NCBI GenBank assembly: GCA_947625515.1
Contig: CANQOO010000001.1
Coordinates: 124,001-188,000, forward strand
Length of the DNA: 64,000 nucleotides
Source: an uncultured Clostridia bacterium
GTDB lineage: Bacteria > Bacillota > Clostridia > Christensenellales > UBA1242
Reading direction: 5' to 3'
Positions 26,042 to 34,730 of this stretch are shown here, piece after piece; position 1 is the stretch's first letter, and each line of letters starts with the position of its first letter. The position numbers and the translations under genes are program-made. The notes beneath the pieces were generated by a model that was not told the DNA's origin, searched no databases, and saw nothing but the letters and a program-made list of their open reading frames with translations.

Positions 26042-27388
26042 TTGCGAAAAACGCCAAAAACCCGCCAAATTTGCAAAAATAATAAAAAAATAGTAAAAAA
26101 TTTAAGCCTTGATTTGTCAAAAATTTTAAAACATAAAAAAGCAAGAGTTAAATTTAAATGCATTAACAAAAAATGGAAAACCGAAATAACACTAATGAAT
26201 AATTTTGTTAAAAAAATTTATAAAATTACCCAAAAAGCAGAAAAATGGGGCAAAATCATGAAAATTAAAAATCTCACCAAATTTCACATCAGTGGGCTTA
26301 ATCAAGAGAAACTGCTCAGTCAGTTGTGCAAGCAATGCCCGCTTAGCGATATTGAACGCAACTCAAAAAGTGACACAACTTTCAAATGCTCTTATTTCGA
26401 CCACCGCAAGGTTGAAAAATTTTTAAAGAGCAAAAATGTTAAGATTGAAAGTGTGACGCATGAGGGTTATGCTCACAAATTTTTTCAAATTTTCACCTCT
26501 TACGGCTTAATTGCAGCTTTTGCGATTTTTTCTGTGCTTTATGTTGTGCAGGCTCAATTTGTGCTGCAATATTGTGTGATTGGGCTGGACAAGCTGACAG
26601 AAAGCGAAATTGTTTCCTTCGTCAAGCAGGAATTTCCAGCAAAAAAAAGTCAAATTAACACAAAATTGGTGGAAACGGCACTGATTGACAACTTCCCCCG
26701 CATCAGTTTTGTGTCCTGCATCATTCGGGGGCAGACGCTGGTGCTGAACATTAAAGAAAAGCTTATGCCGGACGAGATGTATGGCAGTTTTTCGCCGCTT
26801 GTAGCCAAAAAGGACGGGCGAATAAGCGAAATTAACTTGATTTCTGGCACGCTCAATGTGAAAGTGGGTGATTTTGTGCGGGCGGGCGACATCCTGGTGG
26901 AGCCATTCACAATTGACACGTCTGGGCAGGTGAAGCAGGTGGAGGCGAAGGCGGAGATTGTGGCACAAGTGTATAACGAGGGCAGCGTGGACCATTATGA
27001 AACATACGTGGAGGTCGTCCGAACGGGCAGAAAAGTTGTTCAAAATGACATCACGCTTTTTGGGCTATCAATTTACACTTTCAAAGAAGAACTCAACTTT
27101 CAGATGTATGAAACGGAAGTTGAGGATGTGGACCTATCAAAAAACCTTTTTTTGCCGTTTAAAATGCGAAAAACCACCTTTTTTGAGTTGGAGCAGCACA
27201 CGGTAATAACAAAATTTGAGGACGTCAAGGACGAGTTTGTGGCTAAGGCGAAGGAAAAGGCGTTGGAGAAGTGCGAAAATTATCAACTTATGAAAGAAGA
27301 GTTTTTCACCATTCGCGAACTTGCGGGTGTCACCATTGTCAACTTTTGCATAGTTACGGAAGAAGACATCACGTGCTATGACAAATAA
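26042..27388 (+). CDS. yqfD: Sporulation protein YqfD
   Basis: A membrane protein of the YqfD family. From residue 73 (MKIKNLTKFHISGLNQEKLL, codon at 26258) the sequence follows the family: a soluble N-terminal part, a transmembrane segment (SYGLIAAFAIFSVLYVVQAQF) and a large extracytoplasmic domain with GRISEINLISGTLNVKVGDFVRAGDILV. The frame is open from a TTG directly after the yqfC stop, with AAGGTGG 12 nt upstream. This would add 72 Lys/Asn-rich residues, so the true start is either 26042 or 26258. A 72-codon stop-free AT-rich stretch favours a translated extension, but this is not certain. Confidence 0.8.
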   Translation: MRKTPKTRQICKNNKKIVKNLSLDLSKILKHKKARVKFKCINKKWKTEITLMNNFVKKIYKITQKAEKWGKIMKIKNLTKFHISGLNQEKLLSQLCKQCPLSDIERNSKSDTTFKCSYFDHRKVEKFLKSKNVKIESVTHEGYAHKFFQIFTSYGLIAAFAIFSVLYVVQAQFVLQYCVIGLDKLTESEIVSFVKQEFPAKKSQINTKLVETALIDNFPRISFVSCIIRGQTLVLNIKEKLMPDEMYGSFSPLVAKKDGRISEINLISGTLNVKVGDFVRAGDILVEPFTIDTSGQVKQVEAKAEIVAQVYNEGSVDHYETYVEVVRTGRKVVQNDITLFGLSIYTFKEELNFQMYETEVEDVDLSKNLFLPFKMRKTTFFELEQHTVITKFEDVKDEFVAKAKEKALEKCENYQLMKEEFFTIRELAGVTIVNFCIVTEEDITCYDK

Positions 27389-27418
27389 TCAATTTGCCAC
27401 ATTACGCCAATTTACGCA

Positions 27419-27622
27419 GATTTTACGTTGATTTTACGTTGATTTTGCGTTGATTTTACGTTGATTTTACGTTGATTTTGCGTTGATTTTACGTTGATTT
27501 TACGTTGATTTTACGTTGATTTTATGTTGATTTTATGTTGATTTTATGTTGATTTTACGTTGATTTTACGTTGATTTTACGTTGATTTTACGTTGATTTT
27601 ACGTTGATTTTACGTTGATTTT
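27419..27622 (+). repeat. 11-bp tandem array, 18 full units plus a partial
   Basis: The unit is GATTTTACGTT. Units 3 and 6 carry GCG, and units 10-12 ATG, in place of ACG. The array starts 30 bp after yqfD. Each unit junction contains TTGATT, and the last one is the -35 of the ybeY promoter. T4 tracts recur every 11 bp, close to one helical turn. Confidence 0.95.
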
Positions 27623-27643
27623 TGGGCGTGAATGTGATATAAT
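27615..27643 (+). promoter_or_regulatory. ybeY-era promoter
   Basis: TTGATT (27615-27620, inside the last array unit), 17-nt spacer, TATAAT (27638-27643). Confidence 0.75.
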
Positions 27644-27689
27644 TAAATTAGATGCAAGATTGCCAGATGTTTTGGCAAAAGAGGGATAT

Positions 27690-28151
27690 ATGATTATTGA
27701 AGGAAAAACTTTTGGATATAAAAACAAAATCAAGAGGCTGTTTGAAGTTGCCGGGCGGGTGTTGGGCGAAGATTTTTCGTGCGTGAATGTTTCAGTCAAT
27801 TTTGTCAGCGAGGCGGAAATTCAGAGCCTTAACAAGAAATTTCGCGATGTGGACAGAGTGACGGACGTGCTATCTTTTCCCAATCTCGAAAAAAAATGCG
27901 ACCAACGCTTGGCGAATTTTGAGCAAGAAAAATTGGATGGTGTTTTGTTTTTGGGCGACATTGTGATTTGCAAAAAGAAGGCGAAAATGCAGGCGAAAGA
28001 GTTTGGTCACAGCCAAAAGCGGGAGATATGCTTCTTGGCGTTGCACGGACTTTTGCACCTTTTGGGTTTTGACCACATCGAAAAAGACGACGAGAAACTG
28101 ATGCAGGACACGGCGGAGAAAATTCTGTCGCAGTTTGGGGTGGGAAGATGA
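27690..28151 (+). CDS. ybeY: Endoribonuclease YbeY (rRNA maturation factor)
   Basis: A 153-residue metalloendoribonuclease for 16S rRNA 3' processing and ribosome quality control. The zinc site HGLLHLLGFDH is intact, and RDVDRVTDVLSFPN is the family motif. The ATG at 27690 is preceded by AGAGGG; an earlier in-frame codon at 27615 lies upstream of the promoter -10 and is excluded. It overlaps era by 4 nt (ATGA), consistent with translational coupling. ybeY-era is a conserved pair. Confidence 0.93.
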   Translation: MIIEGKTFGYKNKIKRLFEVAGRVLGEDFSCVNVSVNFVSEAEIQSLNKKFRDVDRVTDVLSFPNLEKKCDQRLANFEQEKLDGVLFLGDIVICKKKAKMQAKEFGHSQKREICFLALHGLLHLLGFDHIEKDDEKLMQDTAEKILSQFGVGR

Positions 28152-29050
28152 AATGCGGCTATGTGGCAGTGCTCGGAAGGCCTAATGCGGGCAAAAGCAG
28201 TTTGGTAAATTTTTTGGTTGGCGAAGAAGTTGCCGTTGTTTCGCATCGCCAGCAGACCACACGTGACCAAATTTTGGGCATCAAGACGGGCGAGGATTTT
28301 CAGATTGTTTTTGTAGACACGCCAGGCATTCATCACAGCAAAAATGTCTTGGACCGCGTGATGAACAAACGCGTGCGAAGTGCCCTTGCCGGGGCGGACG
28401 TGATTTTGTATCTTTTTGACGGCTCCAAAGAGATTGATGACGAAGAAAAAGATTATATCAAAAATCTTTTTGACAAAAGCGAAAACGTCATTTTGGTGGA
28501 AACGAAAATTGATAAATTTTCAAAAAAAGAGCAAAAAAGCGGCAAAAATGGCGTTTTTGCGGAAATTGAAGAAAAGAATTTGCAGTTTATTCGCGAAATT
28601 GGCAAAGAGAAATCTCTGCAAAAAATCTCCGCTATTTCAGGTGAAAATATGCCAAAGTTGCAGCAACAAATTGTGGAAAGCTTGCCGGATGGCACGCCAA
28701 TTTTTGACGAAGATGACTTCACTGACAAGAGCGTGAAATTTTTGATTGCAGAAAAAATTCGCGGCATTTTGCTGCAAGAACTTGACCAAGAAATTCCGCA
28801 CGGAATTGCTGTTGTGGTGACAAATTTTGACGAGAATGACGAGCTTGTTCGCATCGATGCGGACATAGTGTGCGAAAGGCAGCAGCATAAAGGCATTATC
28901 ATCGGCAAGGGCGGAGCAAACCTTAAAAAGGTGGGCGAAAGTGTCAGAAAATATGCTGAAAAACTGCTTGATAAAAAATGTGCGTTGAAACTTTTTGTGA
29001 AGGTGGACGAGGACTGGCGAGATAAAAATGTCGCAAAATATTATAATTAA
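28148..29050 (+). CDS. era: GTPase Era
   Basis: A 300-residue GTPase that assists 30S assembly. G-motifs: GRPNAGKSSLVN, DTPGIHHSKN, and TKID at the NKxD position. The C-terminal KH domain carries KGIIIGKGGANLKKVGESVRKYAEKLL and binds the 3' end of 16S rRNA. The TKID form is a mild variation of the guanine motif. It shares the promoter behind the 11-bp array with ybeY. Confidence 0.96.
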   Translation: MKCGYVAVLGRPNAGKSSLVNFLVGEEVAVVSHRQQTTRDQILGIKTGEDFQIVFVDTPGIHHSKNVLDRVMNKRVRSALAGADVILYLFDGSKEIDDEEKDYIKNLFDKSENVILVETKIDKFSKKEQKSGKNGVFAEIEEKNLQFIREIGKEKSLQKISAISGENMPKLQQQIVESLPDGTPIFDEDDFTDKSVKFLIAEKIRGILLQELDQEIPHGIAVVVTNFDENDELVRIDADIVCERQQHKGIIIGKGGANLKKVGESVRKYAEKLLDKKCALKLFVKVDEDWRDKNVAKYYN

Positions 29051-29350
29051 ATCCTTTTTGCCCAGACTTCACTTTTTGCGAAAATATTTGATAATAAGAC
29101 ATATTGCTTTTATTATTCATAATAAATGAAGTTATTATAAAAGTAATAAAATCATGCAAAAAAAACGCTATTTTTGTTTATTTATGAAAGTTTAATTTAA
29201 AATTATCAAAATTTCTCCTTATATTTTTGCAAAAGTTTTTATAAGTTTTTGTGACTTATTGGCTTGTCAGCTCAATTCTCTTTAAATAAATTGTGATTTG
29301 AAATTTGCGTGATTCAAAATTTTTCTTTACATTTTTCTGCGTCAAAAATC
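29051..29350. other. AT-rich gap after era
   Basis: About 300 nt of AT-rich sequence. An imperfect inverted repeat of TTATTATTCATAATAA type (about 29110-29150) may end the era transcript. No gene seen. Confidence 0.3.
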
Positions 29351-29379
29351 TTGACATATTTTTTGGTATGTTGTAAAAT
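29351..29379 (+). promoter_or_regulatory. tRNA-Trp promoter
   Basis: TTGACA (29351-29356), 17-nt spacer, TAAAAT (29374-29379). Confidence 0.8.
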
Positions 29380-29393
29380 ATAAAATGTGATTT

Positions 29394-29467
29394 AGGGGTG
29401 TAGTTCATCGGTAGAATGAGAGTCTCCAAAACTCCAGAGGAGGGTTCAACTCCTTCCACCCCTGCCA
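29394..29467 (+). tRNA. trnW: tRNA-Trp (CCA)
   Basis: The acceptor stem AGGGGTG pairs with CACCCCT. The anticodon stem-loop GAGTCTCCAAAACTC gives anticodon CCA. The T-arm contains GGTTCAACTC. Discriminator G and CCA are encoded in the DNA (29464-29467). It has its own consensus promoter. Confidence 0.95.
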
Positions 29468-29510
29468 AAAGCAATCTAAATCGAACAAGGTATTGATTGA
29501 GTTATAAAGT

Positions 29511-29702
29511 ATGATAGAATTATATAAAATCCCTGAATGTAAACAACTTCTTGATGGAATGTTTGAAGAATGGAGCAATTTACCACAAAAAACCGGTGGC
29601 AAAGATTTGCTTCACGAAAAGAAAAGGCAAGAGATTGAGAAGAAATATCTAAATCAAATTTTGGATGCGGCAAATAAATATCAAGAAGAACATCAAGATT
29701 AG
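29511..29702 (+). CDS. Small hypothetical protein
   Basis: A 63-residue, highly charged and helical peptide (MIELYKIPECKQLL...YQEEHQD). It has no clear ribosome-binding site, and a promoter-like TTGATT...TAGAAT overlaps its start, so the true start is uncertain. It lies between tRNA-Trp and the phosphatase gene. No family recognised. Confidence 0.4.
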   Translation: MIELYKIPECKQLLDGMFEEWSNLPQKTGGKDLLHEKKRQEIEKKYLNQILDAANKYQEEHQD

Positions 29703-29775
29703 ATAATTTGGTTTCGACTTAGTTTGTTCGTGCCCTGCAAAAAAACTTTAAATTGTGCATATAGAAAGAAAACAA

Positions 29776-30345
29776 ATGATTTATTTTGTAAGACATGGTT
29801 CCACGGATTGGAATGATAACAAAAATGCTGAAGGAATAAGCTGTCCTAGGTGTCAGGGTAGAATTGACGCATCTTTAAATGAAGCTGGCATAACACAAGC
29901 CGGAAAAACAAAGGACATGCTAAAAGATATTAAATTTAAGAGGATAATTTGCAACCCGCTTAAAAGAGCTAGACAAACTTGTGACATCGTTTCAAATAGA
30001 ACAGCGAAGATTGAAATTGACGCTTGTTTGATTGAAAGAGATTTTGGAGAATTTGAAGGTCTAGCTCGCGACGAATTTGACTTCAATGGCTTTTGGAATT
30101 CAAACAGCAATCAGAAATTTGCACGGGCAGAATCTATTAAAGATGTTGAAAAACGCGTTTTTGAATTGTTGGATGAATTAAAGAAAAATCCCGATGATGA
30201 TGTTTTATTGGTCTCTCATGGTGGAGTTGGTCGTGTTGTAATGAGTTATTTTAAGGGAAAGCCAAAGGACGGCAATTATTTGACTTTTGAGATTCCCAAC
30301 GGAAGCCCTTTAATCTTGGATTTAAATGAAATCAAAGGAAAATAA
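29776..30345 (+). CDS. Histidine phosphatase family protein (phosphoglycerate-mutase-like)
   Basis: A 189-residue cytosolic enzyme. The catalytic His is in YFVRHGSTDWN; the second conserved His is in LLVSHGGVGRVV, with Arg and Glu of the pocket in NPLKRARQT and ERDFGEFEG. An unusual insertion NAEGISCPRCQG follows the RHG motif and carries two Cys, where most relatives go straight to QG. The start at 29776 has AGAAAG upstream. The substrate is not predictable from this. Confidence 0.82.
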   Translation: MIYFVRHGSTDWNDNKNAEGISCPRCQGRIDASLNEAGITQAGKTKDMLKDIKFKRIICNPLKRARQTCDIVSNRTAKIEIDACLIERDFGEFEGLARDEFDFNGFWNSNSNQKFARAESIKDVEKRVFELLDELKKNPDDDVLLVSHGGVGRVVMSYFKGKPKDGNYLTFEIPNGSPLILDLNEIKGK

Positions 30346-30399
30346 GTTAAAATAAAAAACAAATTGAAAAAATTTTACTTGTTTGTGTTTTGCAAAAGA

Positions 30400-30429
30400 A
30401 AGCTAAGCCCAATGCGGTTTAGTTTTTTT
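30400..30429 (+). terminator. Terminator after the histidine phosphatase gene
   Basis: CTAAGCC / GGTTTAG stem with a short loop, then seven T. Confidence 0.65.
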
Positions 30430-30591
30430 AACATTTGATTTTCAATACATTTTGCAATTTTGCTTTTGTGAAATTATATTTTGTGCGAATTTTGTTTTTT
30501 GTGAGATTATATTTCGGGCAAATTTTTTTAACGCATTTTTTGTTAGAAAAGCATTTTTTTTCTTAAAGAAGTTGTGGCTAGGATATTTCAC
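30430..30591. other. AT-rich gap with short degenerate repeats
   Basis: Two imperfect copies of TTTGTGAAATTATATTT-like sequence, separated by about 30 bp, lie near 30474-30520. No gene seen. Confidence 0.3.
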
Positions 30592-30620
30592 TTGCAAAAA
30601 TAATTTTTCTATGTTATACT
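30592..30620 (+). promoter_or_regulatory. Promoter of the HAD hydrolase gene
   Basis: TTGCAA (30592-30597), 17-nt spacer, TATACT (30615-30620). It implies a leader of about 130 nt. Confidence 0.5.
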
Positions 30621-30754
30621 TTTTTGTGTCGAAATTTAATGCTTTGTCGATGCAGAAAAATTTGCTGGTTTTTGCCAAGCAATTCGGTTTTTCGCGGAAC
30701 ACTACGGGTTTATATTCGCCAAGCAATGCAGGATTGTATAGGATGGAGGAAATT

Positions 30755-31396
30755 ATGATTGAGAATGTGATTTTTGATTTGGACGGCGTGATTAGGGGGA
30801 TTAAAAACACGCCAATTTTGGATGTTTTGCCGGGCGATTTAAAAATAAAATATAAGGCTCAATATCAAAACAAGGGGATATATGATTTTGCCCATGGCTA
30901 TCTTCCGCTGCCAATTTTTCGCGACTGGGACAAAGGGTTGGTTTCTGCCCAAGATGTTGTGAGTGAAATTGCTAAGCAAGGCAATGAGCCGTTGGAGGTG
31001 GCGGAGGATGTTTTTTACTGTGCCTTGAAGCCAGAATATAACTTCGTTTACTCTCAAACTGTGGAATATATTCAAAAGTTGAAAAAGCAAGGCTATCACA
31101 TCTACATTTTGTCTAATTTAGGACAAGAAGTGGTGAACATGCTGCCTCAAATTCTGGATTTGAATTTGTTTGACGGGGCATTGTTTTCTTGCGAAAGCGG
31201 GATGAGGAAGCCGGACTCTGAAATTTACATAAAAGCGTTGGAAAAATTTAACATAAGTGCAGAAAACAGCATTTTCATTGACGACAACATGACAAATTTG
31301 CCGCCTTTTGAAAAACTGGGCGGCAAGACACATTTGTTTGACAAATTTAACATAAGTCAAACCCTGGACTCTCTGGACAAAATAATTCAAGCGTAA
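30755..31396 (+). CDS. HAD-superfamily hydrolase, subfamily IA
   Basis: A 213-residue protein. Motif I is IFDLDGVI, motif II ILSNLG, motif III the Lys in GMRKPDSEIY, and motif IV FIDDN. This fits haloacid dehalogenase-like phosphatases with an alpha-helical cap. The frame is open 101 codons further upstream, but that part is low-complexity; the ATG at 30755 has GGAGG 5 nt before it. Substrate unknown. Confidence 0.82.
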   Translation: MIENVIFDLDGVIRGIKNTPILDVLPGDLKIKYKAQYQNKGIYDFAHGYLPLPIFRDWDKGLVSAQDVVSEIAKQGNEPLEVAEDVFYCALKPEYNFVYSQTVEYIQKLKKQGYHIYILSNLGQEVVNMLPQILDLNLFDGALFSCESGMRKPDSEIYIKALEKFNISAENSIFIDDNMTNLPPFEKLGGKTHLFDKFNISQTLDSLDKIIQA

Positions 31397-31610
31397 TTTT
31401 TGATAATAGTTTTCGAAAAAGCGTGCTAGATTTTGAGGTGCAATCATGAGTTTGGAAAATATAACTTAATTTTTGCAAAGAAATACGTAAATTGCACCAA
31501 AGATTTAAAAAAACGCCAAAAATTAAACGTTTTTGCAGAAAAATAAAAAATTTCAAATCGATAAAAACTGATATTTTTTTACAATAAATTTAAATCATTA
31601 TTTTAAAATA

Positions 31611-31639
31611 AAAAAACAGCAATTATTTGCCGTTTTTTT
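31611..31639 (-). terminator. Terminator overlapping the end of the DUF378 gene
   Basis: On the minus strand CGGCAA / TTGCTG is flanked by A- and T-runs. The last codons and stop of the gene are part of the hairpin. Confidence 0.5.
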
Positions 31640-31874
31640 GTTGCATTTCTTTCTTGTATGGGCAGCCGAGGTCAAGCATTCCGCGTGAAATGATTGGCGA
31701 AATGATCAGCCAAATTGCAGCCAGCATGATCAGCACATAAATTGCAATAGCCCAGCCGTTGCGATAGCCCATGCAAATCCAAGACACAAGGTTAAAGTCA
31801 AAAATGCCCACAAGCCCCCAATTAAGGCAGCCAATGATTGTCAGCACATACGCAATATAGTTTGCAATAATCAT
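31623..31874 (-). CDS. DUF378-family small membrane protein
   Basis: An 83-residue protein with two hydrophobic segments. The pattern YVLTIIGCLNWGLVGIFDFNLVSWI is the DUF378 signature (YuzA-like). AAGGAGG lies 7 nt before the ATG at 31874. Function of the family is not established. It is a single-gene unit on the minus strand, divergent from the SDR gene. Confidence 0.82.
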   Translation of the reverse strand: MIIANYIAYVLTIIGCLNWGLVGIFDFNLVSWICMGYRNGWAIAIYVLIMLAAIWLIISPIISRGMLDLGCPYKKEMQQKNGK

Positions 31875-31994
31875 ACAAAAAACCTCCTTAAAAATATTGT
31901 GTGACATTCTTGCAAAAATAAACATCATTTTGTGGACAAAAATTTCTTATCTTTTTAAGAATTTGCAAAAAATTTGTTTTAAGTGCGAAAAAAT

Positions 31995-32023
31995 TTGACA
32001 AGATTTGTTTGTGATGATAAAAT
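31995..32023 (+). promoter_or_regulatory. Promoter of the SDR gene
   Basis: TTGACA (31995-32000), 17-nt spacer, TAAAAT (32018-32023). Confidence 0.75.
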
Positions 32024-32053
32024 TCTATTGTCAAAAAGATGAGGAGGTTTGAT

Positions 32054-32845
32054 ATGAAATTAGGTTTAAAAAATCGCGTTGTCATTGTCACTGGGGCGGC
32101 TTCGGGAATTGGAAAAGCCATTGCTGTGGCATATGAAAAAGAGGGGGCTCAGCTTGCCCTTGCGGACATCAATCTGGAAGGCTTGAAGTCGCTGAAAAAA
32201 GAGCTGAAAAATGAAGAGATTTATGTGGAAAAAGTGGACGTCACAAATGCTGAGGCGTGCGAAAAATTTGTCAAGAATGTGGCAAAGAAATTTGGCAAAA
32301 TTGATGTTTTGGTCAACAATGCCGGCACAGCCAAAATGGGCGATATGGAAACTTTTCCAGAAAGCACATTCCGCTCTCATGCAGAACTGATGATGTATGC
32401 ACCTGTTCGCTTGACCCAACTTTGCATCCCATATTTCAAGAAAAACGGCTGGGGAAGCGTGCTGAACATCGCGTCAATTTTTGGAAAACAACCGGGCGGG
32501 CTTCTCAGTTATGACACAATCAAGGCCGCTGACATCATGCTGACAAAAGACTTCTCGTCCTATTGTGCACCATTCAATGTCAATGTGAATGCAGTTTGCC
32601 CAGGGCCGGTGGACACGCCGCTTTGGTATGCCGACGGTCAACTTGGCGACCAACTTGCCGCCGCAACTGGCATGGACAAAAATTCCGCAATTGAGTGGTT
32701 TGCAAAGACAAACATCCCAATGGGACGCTATGCGAAAGCGGAAGAAATTGCAAGTGCAGTTGTGTTTCTCACAAGTGAGCCGGCTCACTACATCACCGGC
32801 GTTGCCATCAATGTTGACGGCGGAATGACAAAATGCACACTTTAA
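32054..32845 (+). CDS. Short-chain dehydrogenase/reductase
   Basis: A 263-residue classical SDR. The NAD(P)-binding TGAASGIGK, the NNAG motif, the catalytic Ser of LNIAS and the YDTIK Tyr-Lys pair are all present, and the C-terminal VAINVDGGMT is typical. The ATG at 32054 is 6 nt after GAGGAGG. The aspartate in ALADIN after the second strand suggests NAD rather than NADP preference. Substrate unknown. Single gene with its own promoter and terminator. Confidence 0.88.
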   Translation: MKLGLKNRVVIVTGAASGIGKAIAVAYEKEGAQLALADINLEGLKSLKKELKNEEIYVEKVDVTNAEACEKFVKNVAKKFGKIDVLVNNAGTAKMGDMETFPESTFRSHAELMMYAPVRLTQLCIPYFKKNGWGSVLNIASIFGKQPGGLLSYDTIKAADIMLTKDFSSYCAPFNVNVNAVCPGPVDTPLWYADGQLGDQLAAATGMDKNSAIEWFAKTNIPMGRYAKAEEIASAVVFLTSEPAHYITGVAINVDGGMTKCTL

Positions 32846-32862
32846 TTTGACTCACGAAAAAA

Positions 32863-32888
32863 TCTTGTCGGTTGACAGGTTTTTTTTT
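32863..32888 (+). terminator. Terminator after the SDR gene
   Basis: CTTGTC / GACAGG stem, GGTT loop, nine T. Confidence 0.75.
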
Positions 32889-33107
32889 GACTACTTTTGA
32901 TTGGAAGGTTGATATTTTAGACAAGAATATTTGGCAAAAATTTTGGATAAATTCTGTAGAATTTTGGAAAATGTTGGCAAAAATTGTGATTAAATTCCTC
33001 GTAGAACTTTTTGATTAAATTCTATGTAGAAATTTGCATAATTTTGGCAAAAAATTTTATTAATTTGTGCATATGTCCATAAAAAGGGCTGCGTTCTTCA
33101 TTTTTGT
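32889..33107. other. AT-rich gap with degenerate repeats
   Basis: Several imperfect copies of GATTAAATTCT.GTAGAA and TTTTGGCAAAAATT alternate between about 32930 and 33060. No gene seen. Confidence 0.35.
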
Positions 33108-33137
33108 TTGACTTTGGCTCATATATTAGTTTATAAT
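33108..33137 (+). promoter_or_regulatory. Promoter of the first degV operon
   Basis: TTGACT (33108-33113), 18-nt spacer, TATAAT (33132-33137). Confidence 0.7.
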
Positions 33138-33167
33138 ATTTGAAAGATTCTATCTGTTGGAGGGGTA

Positions 33168-34010
33168 ATGCTTAAAGTTTTTGTGGATTCCGGTTCAAGC
33201 ATCAAGCCGGAAGAGGCGTCTAAATATGATGTGAAACTGATTCCGCTTAATGTAATTTTGGACGATAAGGAATATAAGGACGGCGTCGATTTAGACTATG
33301 ACGTCTTTTATGATTTTTTGATAAATCAGAAAAAATTTCCCAAAACCTCTTTGCCAGATTTGGTCGAACTTGAAAAACAAGTCACAGAATGCACTCAGGC
33401 GGGCGACGACGTTGTGATTGTGACAATTTCCGGCAAAATTTCCAGCACGCACGATTCCATTAAGAAAATGTTCGAAAACAATCCAAAAGTTCGCGTTCTC
33501 GACAGCCAAATGGCTGTGGGAGGCATGAGGCTTATTGTGGACGAAATCAATCGCTGCCGTGACAAAAGTCTGGACGAAATTGAATCCCGCGTGAATGACC
33601 TCATCCCTCGCATCCACATCATGGCAATTCCTGAAACGCTGGAATATCTCCACCGTGGCGGCAGACTGGCAAAATTTGAATATATGATTGGCAGTTTCTT
33701 GAAAATCAAGCCAATCATCGGCTTCAAAGACGGACATGTGGCTGTGCATGCCAAAAAGATGGGCATGAAAAGCAGCATGAACTACATCGCCAAGGCACTT
33801 GAAGAGTTGGAATGTGACCCATCATATGACATTGTGGCGTCCTACACATACAACAAACAAAATCTTGACGACCTTGTTGCGATGGTGGACAAGAAATATC
33901 TGCCACAAATCCGCGTGTATGACGATTTGGACCCTGCCATTGCCTGCCACTGGGGGCCAAATGCGTTTGGATTGATTTTTGTTGGAAAGAAGGTTGAAGC
34001 GGAAAAATGA
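33168..34010 (+). CDS. degV: DegV family fatty-acid-binding protein (copy 1)
   Basis: A 280-residue DegV/FakB-type protein that binds a fatty acid for phosphorylation by a FakA-type kinase. Features: N-terminal VFVDSGSSIKPEEASKY, the TSLPDLVE lipid-site segment, GKISSTHDS, and TLEYLHRGGRLAKFEYMIGSFLKIKPII. The ribosome-binding site is GGAGGGG. It overlaps the metallo-hydrolase gene by 4 nt (ATGA). A second degV lies at 53455. No FakA kinase gene is in the window. Confidence 0.9.
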   Translation: MLKVFVDSGSSIKPEEASKYDVKLIPLNVILDDKEYKDGVDLDYDVFYDFLINQKKFPKTSLPDLVELEKQVTECTQAGDDVVIVTISGKISSTHDSIKKMFENNPKVRVLDSQMAVGGMRLIVDEINRCRDKSLDEIESRVNDLIPRIHIMAIPETLEYLHRGGRLAKFEYMIGSFLKIKPIIGFKDGHVAVHAKKMGMKSSMNYIAKALEELECDPSYDIVASYTYNKQNLDDLVAMVDKKYLPQIRVYDDLDPAIACHWGPNAFGLIFVGKKVEAEK

Positions 34011-34726
34011 CGGTCAGAGTTCTGAGCGACATCATTGAAAGCAACGTTTTTGTGTGCGAAAAGGGCGGGAATTTCATCATTTTCGATGCGGGAGCAAAAC
34101 TCGATGAAGTTCAAAAAGTCATCAGAAATATAAGCCAAACCTTGCCAGGCGGGGCGGATAAAAAAGACAAATTTGATGCAAAAAACCCGCAAAATGAGGC
34201 TTTTTGCGAAAAAAATGCAAAAAATGAAAGTGCCGCTGGCAAGGTTTTGGGCGTTTTCTTGACCCACGCACATTATGACCACGCCTTCTATGCCTTAGAT
34301 TATGCAAAGGTGTTTGGCTGCAAGGTGTATGCCAGCGAGTTTGCAAAAGAATATTTGCCGGATGCGGGGAAGAATTATAGCGAAGGCAAACTTTCCATAA
34401 CTGATTTTTCTGATTTTGAATTTCTGCACGGCGATGGCAGGCTGAGGCTGGGCGATTTTGATGTGGAATATTTTGCTCTTGGCGGACACAGCAAAAGTGA
34501 TGTCTGCTTTCGCGTGGATGACGAAATTTTTGTGGGCGATGTGCTTATCGGCCGTGACATGGGCAGGGTTGACCTTTATGGCGGCAGCAAGGATGGGATG
34601 AAGAAAAGTCTGCAAAAACTTGTGGACTTGAAATATTCCATCATGCACTCCGGGCATGGCGAGGACAACACAAAATTTTCGCAAGACAAGGTGGCAAAAC
34701 TTTGGCTCAGGTTTTTGAATAGGTGA
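34007..34726 (+). CDS. Metallo-beta-lactamase fold hydrolase
   Basis: A 239-residue MBL-fold protein. The zinc-binding HAHYDH motif, a second His in GGHSKSDVCF, the bridging Asp in VGDVLIGRDMG and the last His in MHSGHGEDN are all present. A charged insertion rich in Lys/Asn (about residues 45-75) interrupts the early part of the domain. Translationally coupled to degV. The substrate cannot be told; such proteins include glyoxalase II-like thioesterases. Confidence 0.85.
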   Translation: MTVRVLSDIIESNVFVCEKGGNFIIFDAGAKLDEVQKVIRNISQTLPGGADKKDKFDAKNPQNEAFCEKNAKNESAAGKVLGVFLTHAHYDHAFYALDYAKVFGCKVYASEFAKEYLPDAGKNYSEGKLSITDFSDFEFLHGDGRLRLGDFDVEYFALGGHSKSDVCFRVDDEIFVGDVLIGRDMGRVDLYGGSKDGMKKSLQKLVDLKYSIMHSGHGEDNTKFSQDKVAKLWLRFLNR

Positions 34727-34730
34727 AAAT

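Noticed and set aside
27419..27622. CRISPR array
   Set aside because: Units are 11 bp with no spacers, and no cas gene is present.
29468..30345. Genomic island at tRNA-Trp
   Set aside because: Only a weak CCCTGC similarity to the tRNA 3' end was found downstream, and there is no integrase.
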